From contig NZ_JACVEE010000001.1 in NCBI RefSeq assembly GCF_015355755.1, positions 1,736,001-1,800,000 of the forward strand: 64,000 bases of DNA, read 5' to 3'. The notes beneath the pieces are model-generated. The model did no database searches. It saw nothing but the letters and a program-made list of their open reading frames with translations, and was not told where the DNA came from. Positions within the stretch are counted from its first letter, which is position 1. Each line of letters begins with the position of its first letter. A program made the position numbers and the translations under genes. This document shows positions 46,957 to 56,212 of the stretch, one piece after another. Source of the stretch: Nocardia sp. XZ_19_385 (lineage in GTDB: Bacteria > Actinomycetota > Actinomycetes > Mycobacteriales > Mycobacteriaceae).

Positions 46957-48002
46957 CGGCGTACCCTCTCGGCTCGCTTCTGGAATCGGTTGTTCACCAG
47001 CACCGCGGCCAGCAGGAGCACACCGAGGAACAGCATGAACCAGTCGCTGTCCCAGCGGGCGAACACGATGCCCTGGCGCGCCATACCGAAGATGAGCGCG
47101 CCGATCGCGGCGCCCACCGCGGACCCGAAACCACCGGTGAGCAGGCACCCGCCGACCACCGCCGCGATGATGTAGTGCAGTTCCAGGCCGATACCCTGAT
47201 TGGCTTGGACGCTGGTGAAGCGCAGGATCATGCAGGAGCCGACCACCCAGCCCGCGAACGCCGTGGTCATGAACAGGATGATCTTCGTCCGGTCGGCAGG
47301 CACGCCGACCGCCCGCGCGCTCGGCAGGGATCCGCCCACGGCGAAAATCCAGTTGCCGAACTTGGTGCGGGTCAGCACGAACGAGGCGATCGCGGTGAGC
47401 ACGATCCACCAGATCACCGACGCCTGCACGCTGGTGCCGCCGATCTTCAGGGTGGAGGCGAAGACGGAGCCCGCCGACTCGTAGCCGGGCGCGCTCCGGA
47501 TGCCCGCCACCTGAACGGTTCCCGTGACGAGTCGGGTGATACCGAGGTTGAGGCCTTGCAACGCAAGGAAAGTGCCGAGGGTGACGATGAAACTCGGCAT
47601 CCCCGTGCGCATTACCAGCCAGCCGTTGAACGCGCCGACCGCCAGGGCGAGCAGCAGCGAAACCAGCAGCGCCGCCCAGACATTCCACCCGGCGTGCACC
47701 GCCAGCAGGGCGGTCACCAGGGCGGTCGAGGCGGTCATGACGCCCGCCGACAGATCGAATTCACCGCCGATCATCAACAGCGCCACCGCGACCGCCATGA
47801 TGCCGAGGGTGGACGCGTCGTCGAGCCAGTTCGCGATGCCCATCGGGCTCAGGAACCGCTCGGTGATGACCGAGAAGAACACGAACACCAGCAGGGCGCC
47901 GAGGGCAGCGCCCACCTCCGGCCGCACGAGGATCCGGTGCAGCAGCGAGGGACCGGCTGCCACCTCGCTCGACTGCTCCGAAACCGGGGTGGCAACGGTC
48001 AT
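46953..48002 (-). CDS. ABC transporter permease (inositol/sugar type)
   Basis: A 349-residue RbsC/BPD_transp_2 permease with about ten hydrophobic helices. The family loop is [20 protein letters not shown]. It forms the channel for the sugar or inositol delivered by the upstream lipoprotein. It lies 15 bases after the binding-protein gene and overlaps the ATPase gene by four bases. Confidence 0.92.
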   Translation of the reverse strand: MTVATPVSEQSSEVAAGPSLLHRILVRPEVGAALGALLVFVFFSVITERFLSPMGIANWLDDASTLGIMAVAVALLMIGGEFDLSAGVMTASTALVTALLAVHAGWNVWAALLVSLLLALAVGAFNGWLVMRTGMPSFIVTLGTFLALQGLNLGITRLVTGTVQVAGIRSAPGYESAGSVFASTLKIGGTSVQASVIWWIVLTAIASFVLTRTKFGNWIFAVGGSLPSARAVGVPADRTKIILFMTTAFAGWVVGSCMILRFTSVQANQGIGLELHYIIAAVVGGCLLTGGFGSAVGAAIGALIFGMARQGIVFARWDSDWFMLFLGVLLLAAVLVNNRFQKRAERVRR

Positions 48003-48017
48003 TTCATCGCCTCCTGC

Positions 48018-49004
48018 TCAGCGGGTGCCGCGTGATACCAGGGCGGCGACGGCTTCCACGTTGTTCTTGTCCACGAACGCCGGACCGGTCTGCACAGGTG
48101 CGCCGCCACCGAGGGTGTTGCGGTTGGTCTGATACAGCTTCAGCAGCACGACCGGGAGGTAGCCCTGCTCGTACTGCTGCTGGTCCACCGCGAACAGCAG
48201 CTTGCCCGCCTTGATCGCCTCCACCACATCGGAATTCAGGTCGAAGGTGGCGATGGTCGCGGCCGAGCTCGCTTCCTTGACCGCGTCGACGGCGCGCGCG
48301 GCGACCTGCGAATTCAGGGTCAGCACCGCGTCGATGGAACGGTCCGCCTCGACCGCGCCCTTGATGCGAGCCTGGGCATCGGTCGGGTTGTTGATGTCGA
48401 CCTGCAGCGTGCTGCCGTTGCCGAACGCCTTGGTGGCGCCGTCACAGCGCTGGTTGGCACCGATATTGCCGGCCTCGTGAATCACGCAGAGCAGCTTCTT
48501 CTTTCCGGCGTCGGCCAGGCGCTTGCCCGCGTTCGTCCCGGCGAGAGTTTCGCTCTGGCCGACATGGGTGACGGCGCCGTACTTGGCGCTGTCGTTCTCC
48601 CCGGAGTTGATGGTGATCACCGGAATGCCCGCCGCGACCGCCTTTTCGATGGAGCTGCGCAGCGCGTCGGGGTTGGCCATGGAGACGACGAGTCCGCCGA
48701 CGCCCTGAGCGACGGCGTTGTCGATCAGCTTGGCCTGCTGACCCGGGTCGCCGGAGGAGTTGTAGTCGACGCGGACATCGAGATCCTTGCCCGCCTGCTC
48801 GGCGCCGTTCTTCACGACGTTCCAGAAGGCGTCACCGGCGCTGCCGTGGGTGACGACCGCGACCGACTCCAGTTTCCCCTGGCCACCCGGGGATTCGGTC
48901 TTGGCGGGCTCATCGGAACCGGGCCCGCTGCAGGCCGCCAGGACCGCCGCCGCGGCGATCCACGGCACCAACCGGCGTACGCGCTGTATCGACATCGTTG
49001 TCAT
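48018..49004 (-). CDS. ABC transporter substrate-binding lipoprotein (inositol-like)
   Basis: A periplasmic-binding-protein type I lipoprotein of 328 residues. The lipobox LAAC follows an N-terminal helix (VPWIAAAAVLAAC). The mature part has the sugar-binding fold (SMANPDALRSSIEKAVAAGIPVITINSG). Ligand is inferred to be myo-inositol from context. The ATG at 49004 overlaps the iolE stop (TGATG) and has a GGAAG box inside iolE. Confidence 0.92.
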   Translation of the reverse strand: MTTMSIQRVRRLVPWIAAAAVLAACSGPGSDEPAKTESPGGQGKLESVAVVTHGSAGDAFWNVVKNGAEQAGKDLDVRVDYNSSGDPGQQAKLIDNAVAQGVGGLVVSMANPDALRSSIEKAVAAGIPVITINSGENDSAKYGAVTHVGQSETLAGTNAGKRLADAGKKKLLCVIHEAGNIGANQRCDGATKAFGNGSTLQVDINNPTDAQARIKGAVEADRSIDAVLTLNSQVAARAVDAVKEASSAATIATFDLNSDVVEAIKAGKLLFAVDQQQYEQGYLPVVLLKLYQTNRNTLGGGAPVQTGPAFVDKNNVEAVAALVSRGTR

Positions 49005-49918
49005 CACTTCCCAACTAGATTTCCACTCGAAGCCAGTGCGGTGCTGATGCCCGCGAGCCGGCGCAAGCTTTGTTCGGTGTCCCGGCGGGGCTGGTCGGCC
49101 GCGCCGGTGGGCGCCAGGGCGGTGTCCTGTTCGATGACATACCAACCGCGGTAACCGGTTTCGTACATGCCGCGTACCAGCGCCGCGATATCGACATCGC
49201 CCTCACCCAGCGGAACATACAGCCCCTGGCGCACCGCTTGGCTGTATTCGAGCTTGCCGCCACGGATTTCGTCGGCGAGTTCGCTGCGCACGTCCTTGAG
49301 GTGGATGTGCCCGATCCGGTCGGGGTGGCGGCGCGCCAGGCGCACCGGGCTGGTGCCGCCGATGAGCAGGTGCCCGGTGTCCAGGCACAGGTCCAGATCC
49401 GAGTCGGCCAGGAAGTGCTCGACCTCGGCCTGGGTTTCGATCTGGGTGCCGACGTGCGGGTGCAGGACGGTGCGCAGGCCGTGTTCGGCGGCGATGTCGC
49501 GGGCCCGCGCCGCGGTGTCGATCAGCGTCTGCCATTCCCGGCCGGTGAGCGGCGGGCGGGTGTCGTAGCCCGCCAGGCCGGTGGCCGCCGCGAGGACCAG
49601 AACTTCGGCGCCGGCCACGGCGTACAGCGCGGCGGTGCGCTGGACGGTGGCGAGGGCGAGCTCGGCTTGATAGTGCAGGGGGACGGCGAGGAAACCGCCG
49701 ATCGCGCGCATGCCGAATTCGTCCAGCAGCGCGCGCAACTCCCCCGGGTCGATGGGCAGGTAGCCCGGTGGCCCGAGTTCGGTCGCGGTGAGGCCGAGCG
49801 CGGCCATCTCCGACAGCACGGTCCGGGTGTCCAGGACGTGACCCCAGCCGGGAACCTCGCAGACGCCCCAGGAGATCGGCGCGCCCGCGATTCGCAGCGG
49901 GTGGAACGGTTCGGCCAT
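49004..49918 (-). CDS. iolE: Inosose dehydratase-like TIM-barrel protein
   Basis: A sugar-phosphate isomerase/AP-endonuclease-like TIM barrel of 304 residues. IolE dehydrates 2-keto-myo-inositol to the trihydroxycyclohexane-dione that IolD then cleaves. Metal ligands are visible in HPHVGTQIET, CLDTGHLLIGG and HIHLKDV. The ATG at 49918 begins MAEPFHPLRIAGAPISWGV. It is the first gene of the minus-strand iol operon, facing the LacI gene. IolH/IolI relatives share the fold, so the exact step is inferred from the cluster. Confidence 0.85.
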   Translation of the reverse strand: MAEPFHPLRIAGAPISWGVCEVPGWGHVLDTRTVLSEMAALGLTATELGPPGYLPIDPGELRALLDEFGMRAIGGFLAVPLHYQAELALATVQRTAALYAVAGAEVLVLAAATGLAGYDTRPPLTGREWQTLIDTAARARDIAAEHGLRTVLHPHVGTQIETQAEVEHFLADSDLDLCLDTGHLLIGGTSPVRLARRHPDRIGHIHLKDVRSELADEIRGGKLEYSQAVRQGLYVPLGEGDVDIAALVRGMYETGYRGWYVIEQDTALAPTGAADQPRRDTEQSLRRLAGISTALASSGNLVGK

Positions 49919-49938
49919 CAGGACTCTCCGACCTGTGC

Positions 49939-50090
49939 GCGAGCGCTCGCGAATTGGAGCGCTCCAACTATGTAACGCAGGCCACATCGTGTCAAGGGGT
50001 GTGCGGTCAGCCCGGAAAGCCGCGTTACCTCGGAAGATGTTGCCGTTCAGCCGAAGCGGAGCTGGACGGCTGATCCATTAGAGCGCTCTA
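49939..50090. promoter_or_regulatory. Three GAGCGCTC palindromes, putative LacI operators of the iol locus
   Basis: Perfect palindromes are GCGAGCGCTCGC (49939-49950), TTGGAGCGCTCCAA (49954-49967) and TAGAGCGCTCTA (50079-50090). The first two are centred 15 bases apart near the iolE start, the third lies 92 bases before the LacI start. The shared GAGCGCTC core with a central CG is typical of LacI-family sites. They could let one repressor control both divergent transcripts. Confidence 0.7.
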
Positions 50091-50181
50091 TTGCCTAGTC
50101 ATTGCGGACCTTGTAACGTGCGAGCCGCACGGACACCGGAGCGGGTGCATCGCCTGCCGGGTCCGGCGGACCGGAGGCGAG

Positions 50182-51183
50182 ATGGCGCGACCGACCATGG
50201 AGGATGTCGCCGCCCGCGCCGGTGTATCCCGCGCCCTGGTCTCGCTGGTCATGCGCGACTCCCCCAAGGTGAGCGAACATCGGCGGCGCGCCGTCTTGGC
50301 AGCCGCGAAAGACCTCGGCTATCAGCCGCACATCATGGCGCGCTCGCTGGCCAGCCGGACCTCCAATATCGTCGGCGTCCTTGTCTCCGATCTGCGCAAC
50401 GCGTTCTTCGCCGACGTGGTCGAGGGCATGGACAGCGCGGCGCAGGAGCTCGGCTTCGAACTCATCCTCAACACCGGCCGCCGCAGCGCCGCCCGCGAAC
50501 GCACCGCTCTGGAGAGCCTGCTCGCCTTCCGGCCCGGCGGCATCATCCTGCTCTCCCCGGTGTTGCCCGCCGCCGCCATTCGGCAAGCGGCACAACAGGG
50601 TCCGGTCGTGCTGGTGTCGCGTGGCTCGACCGTGCCCGAGGTCGACACCGTCAACGACGACGGGGAAGCCGGGGCCGCGTTGGCCGTCGACCATCTCGTG
50701 TCCCTCGGGCACCGCCGCATCGTGCATCTCGACGGCGGCGCGGCGTTCTCCTCCGCCGCCCGCCGGCGCGGCTACCGCACCGCCATGCAGCGCCACGGCC
50801 TGGAGCCGATGGTCGTCCCGAGCGAGCACACCGACTCCGCCGGTCTCGCCGCCGTCCAGCGACTACGGAACCTGTTCTCGCACAACGACTTCCCCACCGC
50901 CCTGGTGTGCGGCAACGACTTCAACGCCGTCGGCGCGATGTCCGGGCTCGAGGAAGCCGGACTGCGGGTCCCCGAGGACGTGTCGATCGTCGGCTACGAC
51001 AACACCTCCCTGGCCGCGCTCCGTCACGTCTCGCTCACCACCATCGATCAACCGCGCAACCGAATGGGCCGTCTCGCCCTCGAGGCCCTCGCCGAACGCC
51101 TACGCGACGGACGCACCGCCCCGGTCCGCCGCCGCGTCGAACCGTCTCTCGTCGTTCGCTCCACCACAGCCGCCATCACCTGA
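50182..51183 (+). CDS. LacI-family transcriptional repressor (iol regulator)
   Basis: A 333-residue LacI/GalR regulator. The helix-turn-helix is MEDVAARAGVSRALVSLVM with the hinge ARSLASRTSNIVGVLV, followed by the periplasmic-binding-like effector domain ending VSLTTIDQPRNRMGRLA. It is divergent from the iol operon, and the palindromes in the gap fit its family. Inducer is probably inositol or a pathway intermediate. iolG follows on the same strand after 39 bases. Confidence 0.93.
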   Translation: MARPTMEDVAARAGVSRALVSLVMRDSPKVSEHRRRAVLAAAKDLGYQPHIMARSLASRTSNIVGVLVSDLRNAFFADVVEGMDSAAQELGFELILNTGRRSAARERTALESLLAFRPGGIILLSPVLPAAAIRQAAQQGPVVLVSRGSTVPEVDTVNDDGEAGAALAVDHLVSLGHRRIVHLDGGAAFSSAARRRGYRTAMQRHGLEPMVVPSEHTDSAGLAAVQRLRNLFSHNDFPTALVCGNDFNAVGAMSGLEEAGLRVPEDVSIVGYDNTSLAALRHVSLTTIDQPRNRMGRLALEALAERLRDGRTAPVRRRVEPSLVVRSTTAAIT

Positions 51184-51222
51184 GCCGCGCGCACCGACAG
51201 CGCACGCACCCAAGGAGATTCG

Positions 51223-52239
51223 ATGACCACAACCGACCTCCGCATCGGCCTCGCCGGGACCGGGCGCATCGGCGCCGCCCACGCCGAGACCCTCAAATCC
51301 CTGCCCGGCGTCGGCTCCGTAGTCGTCGCCGACGCCGACACCGCCCGGGCTCAGGTCACCGCGGCCAAGCTCGGCGCCGAGTGCGTACCCGATGTCGAAA
51401 CGCTGCTCGCCGCCGGCCTCGACGGCCTGGTCATCGCCACGGCCACCGACTCGCACCCCGAACTCATCATCCGCGCAGTCGATCTCGGCATTCCGGTGTT
51501 CTGTGAGAAGCCCGTCGCCGCCGACATCCGCGGCACCCTCGAGGTGATCGAGCACCTCGAAAACTCGCAGGTGCCAGTACAAATCGGCTTCCAGCGCCGT
51601 TTCGACGCCGGCTACCGCGCCGCCCGTGCGGCCATCACCTCGGGCGAACTCGGCTGGCTGCACACCCTGCGCGCCACCACCCTCGACCCGGCCCCGCCGC
51701 CCGCGGAGTACGTCGCCCGCTCAGGAGGCCTGTTCCGCGACTGCGGCGTGCACGATTTCGACATCATCCGCTGGGTGAGCGGCCGCGAAGTCGCCGAGGT
51801 CTACGCCACCGGCGGCAACCGCGGCGACGAATTCTTCAGCACCGCAGGCGATGTCGACACCGCCGCCGTGTTCCTGACACTCGACGACGGCACCCTCGCG
51901 ACGGTCTCGCTGTCCCGCTACAACGGCGCCGGTTACGACGTCCGTCTGGAAGCCCTCGGGTCGCTCGGGAACGCCATCGTGGGGCTGGACGATCGCGCGC
52001 CCCTGCGCTCGGTCGAACCCGGCTGTCCCCCTTCCACTTCCCCCGCCTACCCCAACTTCATGGAACGCTTCCACCAGGCCTACACCGACGAACTCCTCGC
52101 CTTTCTGTCGGTGGTGACCGGTGAAATCCTCAGCCCGTGCGACCCCGCCGACGCGCTGGAGGCCTTCTATATCGCTGAAGCCTGTGAACTGTCCCGCCGC
52201 GAAGGTCGGCCCGTCAGCCGGAACGAGGTGCGTCACTGA
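51223..52239 (+). CDS. iolG: Inositol 2-dehydrogenase (Gfo/Idh/MocA family)
   Basis: NAD-dependent oxidoreductase of 338 residues that should oxidise myo-inositol to 2-keto-myo-inositol, the first pathway step. The Rossmann motif is GLAGTGRIGAAHAE, the catalytic Lys lies in FCEKPVAADI and the second-domain motif is DCGVHDFDIIRW with its conserved His. An AAGGAGA box precedes the ATG at 51223. It is cotranscribed with the LacI gene rather than with the other iol genes. Confidence 0.9.
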   Translation: MTTTDLRIGLAGTGRIGAAHAETLKSLPGVGSVVVADADTARAQVTAAKLGAECVPDVETLLAAGLDGLVIATATDSHPELIIRAVDLGIPVFCEKPVAADIRGTLEVIEHLENSQVPVQIGFQRRFDAGYRAARAAITSGELGWLHTLRATTLDPAPPPAEYVARSGGLFRDCGVHDFDIIRWVSGREVAEVYATGGNRGDEFFSTAGDVDTAAVFLTLDDGTLATVSLSRYNGAGYDVRLEALGSLGNAIVGLDDRAPLRSVEPGCPPSTSPAYPNFMERFHQAYTDELLAFLSVVTGEILSPCDPADALEAFYIAEACELSRREGRPVSRNEVRH

Positions 52240-52253
52240 TTAGCATCGCCAGA

Positions 52254-52958
52254 GTGATCACGGTTGCCACCTGGAATGTTCTGCATCGCGTCCATGCCGA
52301 GAACTGGCGGGACGCCGATACACAGTGGCCGGACGAGAGCGAGCGCATCGCCGATATCACCGCCCGGGTTGCCTCGCGTCCCGAGACTGTCATCGCACTA
52401 CAGGAGGTCAGCGGGGATCAGCTCGCGGCGCTGCGGGTGGCGTTGCCGGACCGGGCAATTCACGTCCTGCGGTATCCGCGCGTCCCGAGACTACGACGCG
52501 GCAACGCCGAACTCAGCGATCCGACCGAGCATCTCGTCCTCGTAGTGGACGGCCTTAGTCGACTGCTCAGCGCCGAGCCCTTCGACAATGACCCCGGCAA
52601 AGGTGCCGTCGTCGTGCAGGTGGGCGAGCTCACGGTGATAGCGACCCATGTCACCGGAGATGATCGCCGCACCGGGCAATTCGCCCACCTGACCAAGCTC
52701 GCCTCGACGATGGGGCCGGTCGTCCTGCTCGGGGACTTCAACGTGGATCGTGACACCGTCGAATCCGCGCTCGGCAGTGGTTTCACCGTCGCTCAGCTTC
52801 CGCCGGATTCCGCCCCGACCAGACCCCGCACCGCCAGCACGAAGTCCCAGTTCATCGACCATGTCGTCGTCCGAGACGCCACCGTGACCGACGCCGCCGT
52901 GCACCCCGCCCCCGGCCTGTCCGATCACAACCTCCTGAGCGCCACCCTCACCTTCTAA
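52254..52958 (+). CDS. Endonuclease/exonuclease/phosphatase-fold protein
   Basis: A 234-residue EEP-superfamily protein. It opens ITVATWNVLH, has the metal Glu in ALQEVSG, LLGDFNVD and the C-terminal SDHNLLSA, so all catalytic motifs are present. The GTG at 52254 lies 14 bases after the iolG stop, so it may be cotranscribed with iolG. The substrate (nucleic acid, phosphoinositide or another phosphoester) is unknown; location beside an inositol locus is suggestive but not evidence. Confidence 0.8.
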   Translation: MITVATWNVLHRVHAENWRDADTQWPDESERIADITARVASRPETVIALQEVSGDQLAALRVALPDRAIHVLRYPRVPRLRRGNAELSDPTEHLVLVVDGLSRLLSAEPFDNDPGKGAVVVQVGELTVIATHVTGDDRRTGQFAHLTKLASTMGPVVLLGDFNVDRDTVESALGSGFTVAQLPPDSAPTRPRTASTKSQFIDHVVVRDATVTDAAVHPAPGLSDHNLLSATLTF

Positions 52959-53114
52959 CCGGGACATCACCGCGGCGAACGTCGAGTAAGCACCGCGCTC
53001 ACGTCCCACCTAACCGCTTCTTCGGGAGCGGTGGGATGTCGTACCCGGGTGGAATACTGATGGTAGACGGCGTGCCCGCGCTGATCTGGTCCGAATTACC
53101 TTGGGGGGGTTCCC

Positions 53115-53405
53115 ATGTCGCACGTCCTGCCCACCGCTGTGTCGATCGTGTGCATTACTACCGCCGTCGCCGCCCTGCTGGCTTCCGTCATCACCGATGT
53201 TCGCGCGAATCGCGCCGCTCGCGCCGCCGAATTCTGTTTCATCAATGGTGATCTGCCAACCGACGCGTACTTCACCAACCAGTCCCGATCCGGCCTGTAC
53301 CAGCGCCTCGCGTTCCGGCTGCTCGCCTCCGGCGTGGCGCTGATGCTGGTCGGTGTCGCGATATCCGGCTGGGCCGCATGGCAATACCTGCACAGCGCGC
53401 ACTAG
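53115..53405 (+). CDS. Small two-helix membrane protein of unknown function
   Basis: A 96-residue protein with an N-terminal helix (AVSIVCITTAVAALLASVI) and a C-terminal one (LLASGVALMLVGVAISGWAA), joined by a charged loop with ARAAEFCFINGDLP. A G-rich box (GGGGGGGTTCCC) lies just before the ATG at 53115. I recognise no family. It precedes a GNAT gene by 47 bases. Confidence 0.6.
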   Translation: MSHVLPTAVSIVCITTAVAALLASVITDVRANRAARAAEFCFINGDLPTDAYFTNQSRSGLYQRLAFRLLASGVALMLVGVAISGWAAWQYLHSAH

Positions 53406-53452
53406 CCGGAAATTCGGGTGCTTTCGCGCCCGCGCCGCCCTACCGTGGGCGG

Positions 53453-53935
53453 GTGCGGAAGACACCAGAAGAGAAGCGGCTCAGTACGACCGAACTTGCG
53501 GCCGCCCTGCCCGATGGCTACGAAGTGTCCACCGACACCGCGCGTCTGGATGTCGACCGCGTGCACCGGTGGCTTTCCACCGACTCGTACTGGGCGATGG
53601 GCAGGTCCCGGGAGACGCAGGATGCCGCGGTCGCCGGATCGCTGAATTTCGGTGTGTACGACACTGTTTCCGGCGCACAGGTCGGGTACGCGCGGGTGGT
53701 GAGCGACCTCGCGACGTTCGCGTGGCTCTGCGATGTCTACATCGATCGGTCGGTTCGCGGGAAGGGGTTCGGCTCCGCGCTGGTGGCTGTCGTTCGCGAC
53801 CATCTCGAGTCAACCGGCGTACCGCGCATCCTGCTCGCCACCGGCGACGCCCACGGCGTGTACGAGAAGATCGGGTTCCACCCGCTGGAGAGCCCGGAGG
53901 AATGGATGATCCTGCGCTTTTCAGCTGGGCAGTAG
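53453..53935 (+). CDS. GNAT-family N-acetyltransferase
   Basis: A 160-residue GNAT protein of the ArsN/PanZ-like group. The central strand is FAWLCDVYIDRSVRGKGFGSALV with the acetyl-CoA loop RGKGFG, and YEKIGFHPLESPEEWM closes the fold. The GTG at 53453 is used for lack of a better start. Its last 15 bases overlap the convergent VWA gene end. The substrate is unknown. Confidence 0.8.
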   Translation: MRKTPEEKRLSTTELAAALPDGYEVSTDTARLDVDRVHRWLSTDSYWAMGRSRETQDAAVAGSLNFGVYDTVSGAQVGYARVVSDLATFAWLCDVYIDRSVRGKGFGSALVAVVRDHLESTGVPRILLATGDAHGVYEKIGFHPLESPEEWMILRFSAGQ

Positions 53936-55282
53936 GCGGGAGACGACCTCCGCGAGCTGTTTCACGTTGCGGCATTCGTGCATGGTCACGTGCTCGGCGT
54001 AGCGGTGGGCGGCGGAGTCGCCGGTGGGCCAGGAGCGGGCCGGTTCCGGATTGAGCCAGTAGGTGTGTTTGGCGCGATCGCACATCTGTTGCAGGGCATC
54101 GAGATTCGGGTCGGTGCGGTTGGTGCGGGCGTCGCCGAGGATGAGCAGAGAGGTGCGGGGGCCGAGGGCGTCGAGGTAATTGTCGGTGAAGCCCTGCAGC
54201 GCATCGCCATAGTTGCTGCTACCGAAACGGGCAACGCGGGATTCGCGGAGGATGCGCGTCGACAGGCCCGGCTCGGGCGGTTCGCCGGGAGTGAAGAAGC
54301 CGGTGATTTCGTCGCAGGTGTCGACGAAACCGAAGCTGCGGACGCGGCTGAACTGGTCCTGCAACGCTTGCACGAGTTGCAGGGTGAATTCGGCGAAACC
54401 GGTGACCGAGCCGGAGAGGTCTGCGAGGACGACGAGGTCGGGTCGGCCGTGTTTGCGGGCCCGCAGCACCGGGTCGACGGGGACGCCGCCGGTGGCCATG
54501 GAGCGGCGCAGGGTGCGACGCATATCGATCTGACCGCGGACCGCCTTCTTCCGGCGTGCGGCCAGACGGGTCGCGAGCTTGCGCGCCAAAGGGCTTACCA
54601 GGCGGCGCATTTCAGCGAGATCCTGTTCGCGGGCACCGAGGAAATCGATCTGGTCGGTGGCGGATTCGATGCCGCGGCGGGCGATGTAATCGGTGCCGCG
54701 GAGTTCGGCGGAGCGCAGACGCGCCTCGGTTTGGACCTGAGTGCGGAAATCGGTGAGGCGGCGCTGGGCTTCGATGGTGTGCACCGCGGTGTCGAGTTGG
54801 CCTGAGCCGCCCATGGATTCGACGATGCGATCCTGAAGGTCTTCCGGGCGAAGGTTTTTCATGGTCAGGTAGGAAGACCAGCCCGCGCCGGACGCGGTGG
54901 TCACCGGCCGATCCGATTGGCCGCTACCGACACCGCCGTACCCGCCGAGCGTGGTGAGCGCCTGGCGTGCGAGTTCGGTGACAGCGGCGGGGTCGCCCTG
55001 GGCGAGGGCATCCACCAAGCGGTCTCGGAGCTGGTCGAGGGGGATCTCCGGAATCTGCTGCGGCAGTTCGGAACCGAGGAAGTACAGGTCGAAGAGCTGA
55101 TCGAAGACCGACCGCTGTCCGTTGCGGCGCAACAGGGTTGCGGCCAGGCCGGACCTGATCCGGTTCGGGTCCGACAGCCCCAGGGCGATAATCGCCTCGG
55201 CCGCGTCGACGGTCTCGCTCGGACCCGCGTTGATGCCGTGCTCACGCAAGATTCCGACGAAGTCGACCAGCCGATCGGTCAT
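53921..55282 (-). CDS. VWA domain protein, MoxR partner (CoxE-like)
   Basis: A 453-residue protein. The C-terminal third is a von Willebrand A-like domain with the MIDAS motif DLSGSV near residue 288 and LLILGDARTNRTDP later. The N-terminal part is the helical CoxE-type region. MoxR AAA ATPases act with VWA proteins as chaperones that insert metal cofactors or assemble complexes. The ATG at 55282 lies 20 bases after the MoxR gene stop. The client protein is unknown and no carbon-monoxide dehydrogenase genes are in the window. Confidence 0.85.
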   Translation of the reverse strand: MTDRLVDFVGILREHGINAGPSETVDAAEAIIALGLSDPNRIRSGLAATLLRRNGQRSVFDQLFDLYFLGSELPQQIPEIPLDQLRDRLVDALAQGDPAAVTELARQALTTLGGYGGVGSGQSDRPVTTASGAGWSSYLTMKNLRPEDLQDRIVESMGGSGQLDTAVHTIEAQRRLTDFRTQVQTEARLRSAELRGTDYIARRGIESATDQIDFLGAREQDLAEMRRLVSPLARKLATRLAARRKKAVRGQIDMRRTLRRSMATGGVPVDPVLRARKHGRPDLVVLADLSGSVTGFAEFTLQLVQALQDQFSRVRSFGFVDTCDEITGFFTPGEPPEPGLSTRILRESRVARFGSSNYGDALQGFTDNYLDALGPRTSLLILGDARTNRTDPNLDALQQMCDRAKHTYWLNPEPARSWPTGDSAAHRYAEHVTMHECRNVKQLAEVVSRLLPS

Positions 55283-55302
55283 TGACCGGCTACCGAGGCG
55301 CG

Positions 55303-56190
55303 TCACCGCGCGTCCTTGTCCACCGTGTCCGCGTCGAGCAAGGCGAGGCGCTCGATCGCCACCCGATGGTCCGACTGGTATTTCAGCAACACGCCCAGCG
55401 TGGAGCGCACCACGCCAGTGGTCAGATTCCGCGCACCGAGGGTCACCAATGTCCTTGCCCAGTCCACGGTTTCGGCGATGGACGGCGACTTCCGCAGGGA
55501 CAGTTGACGTAGCGCTCCCACCATCTCGACCGCCGACGCGGCGACGACCTCGTCCAGCTCCGGCACCTTCAATCGGACGATCGCGCGTTCCAATTCCGCT
55601 GTCGGATAGTCGATGTGGAGGTACAGGCAGCGGCGCTTCAACGCGTCGGAAAGATCGCGGTTCGCGTTCGAGGTGAGGATGACGAACGGCTTCCGGACGG
55701 CGGTGATGGTGCCGAGTTCGGGGATGCTCACCTGGAAGTCACCCAGCACCTCGAGCAGCAGCCCTTCGAGTTCGACGTCGGCCTTGTCGAGTTCGTCGAT
55801 GAGCAGGACCGTCGAGTGCGGGTTGCGGATCGCCGCGAGCAGGGGCCGTTCGAGCAGGAACTCCTCGGTGAAGACGTGATCGCGGGTGCTGTCCCAGTTC
55901 TCGCGCTCGGCCGTGATCCGCAGCAGTTGCTTGGCGTGATTCCACTCGTAGAGTGCGCGCGCCTCGTCGATGCCCTCGTAGCACTGCAGGCGCACCAGCT
56001 CCGAGCTGGTCGCCGCCGCCACCGCCTTGGCGAGCTCGGTCTTGCCGACACCGGCGGGTCCCTCGATCAGCAGCGGCTTGCCCAGGTGCCCGGCGAGGAA
56101 CACGGCGGTCGCGATGTCGGTGGACGGCAGGTATCCCGCCGCGGACAGCCGCGCGGTCACCTCATCCACCGACGCAAAGAACTTACTCAT
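55303..56190 (-). CDS. MoxR-family AAA+ ATPase
   Basis: A 295-residue ATPase of the MoxR/CoxD group. Walker A is EGPAGVGKTE, Walker B is VLLIDELDKAD, and sensor 1 lies in FVILTSNANRDLSDALKRR, with the arginine finger region following. It pairs with the VWA gene downstream (20-base gap). A DUF2252 gene lies 22 bases upstream in the same orientation, so the three may be one operon. Confidence 0.9.
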   Translation of the reverse strand: MSKFFASVDEVTARLSAAGYLPSTDIATAVFLAGHLGKPLLIEGPAGVGKTELAKAVAAATSSELVRLQCYEGIDEARALYEWNHAKQLLRITAERENWDSTRDHVFTEEFLLERPLLAAIRNPHSTVLLIDELDKADVELEGLLLEVLGDFQVSIPELGTITAVRKPFVILTSNANRDLSDALKRRCLYLHIDYPTAELERAIVRLKVPELDEVVAASAVEMVGALRQLSLRKSPSIAETVDWARTLVTLGARNLTTGVVRSTLGVLLKYQSDHRVAIERLALLDADTVDKDAR

Positions 56191-56212
56191 CGGTAACCAG
56201 TGTAGAGCTGGT

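Noticed and set aside
46944..48035. A 363-codon plus-strand frame
   Set aside because: It is opposite the ABC permease gene, whose membrane helices and family loop are clear.
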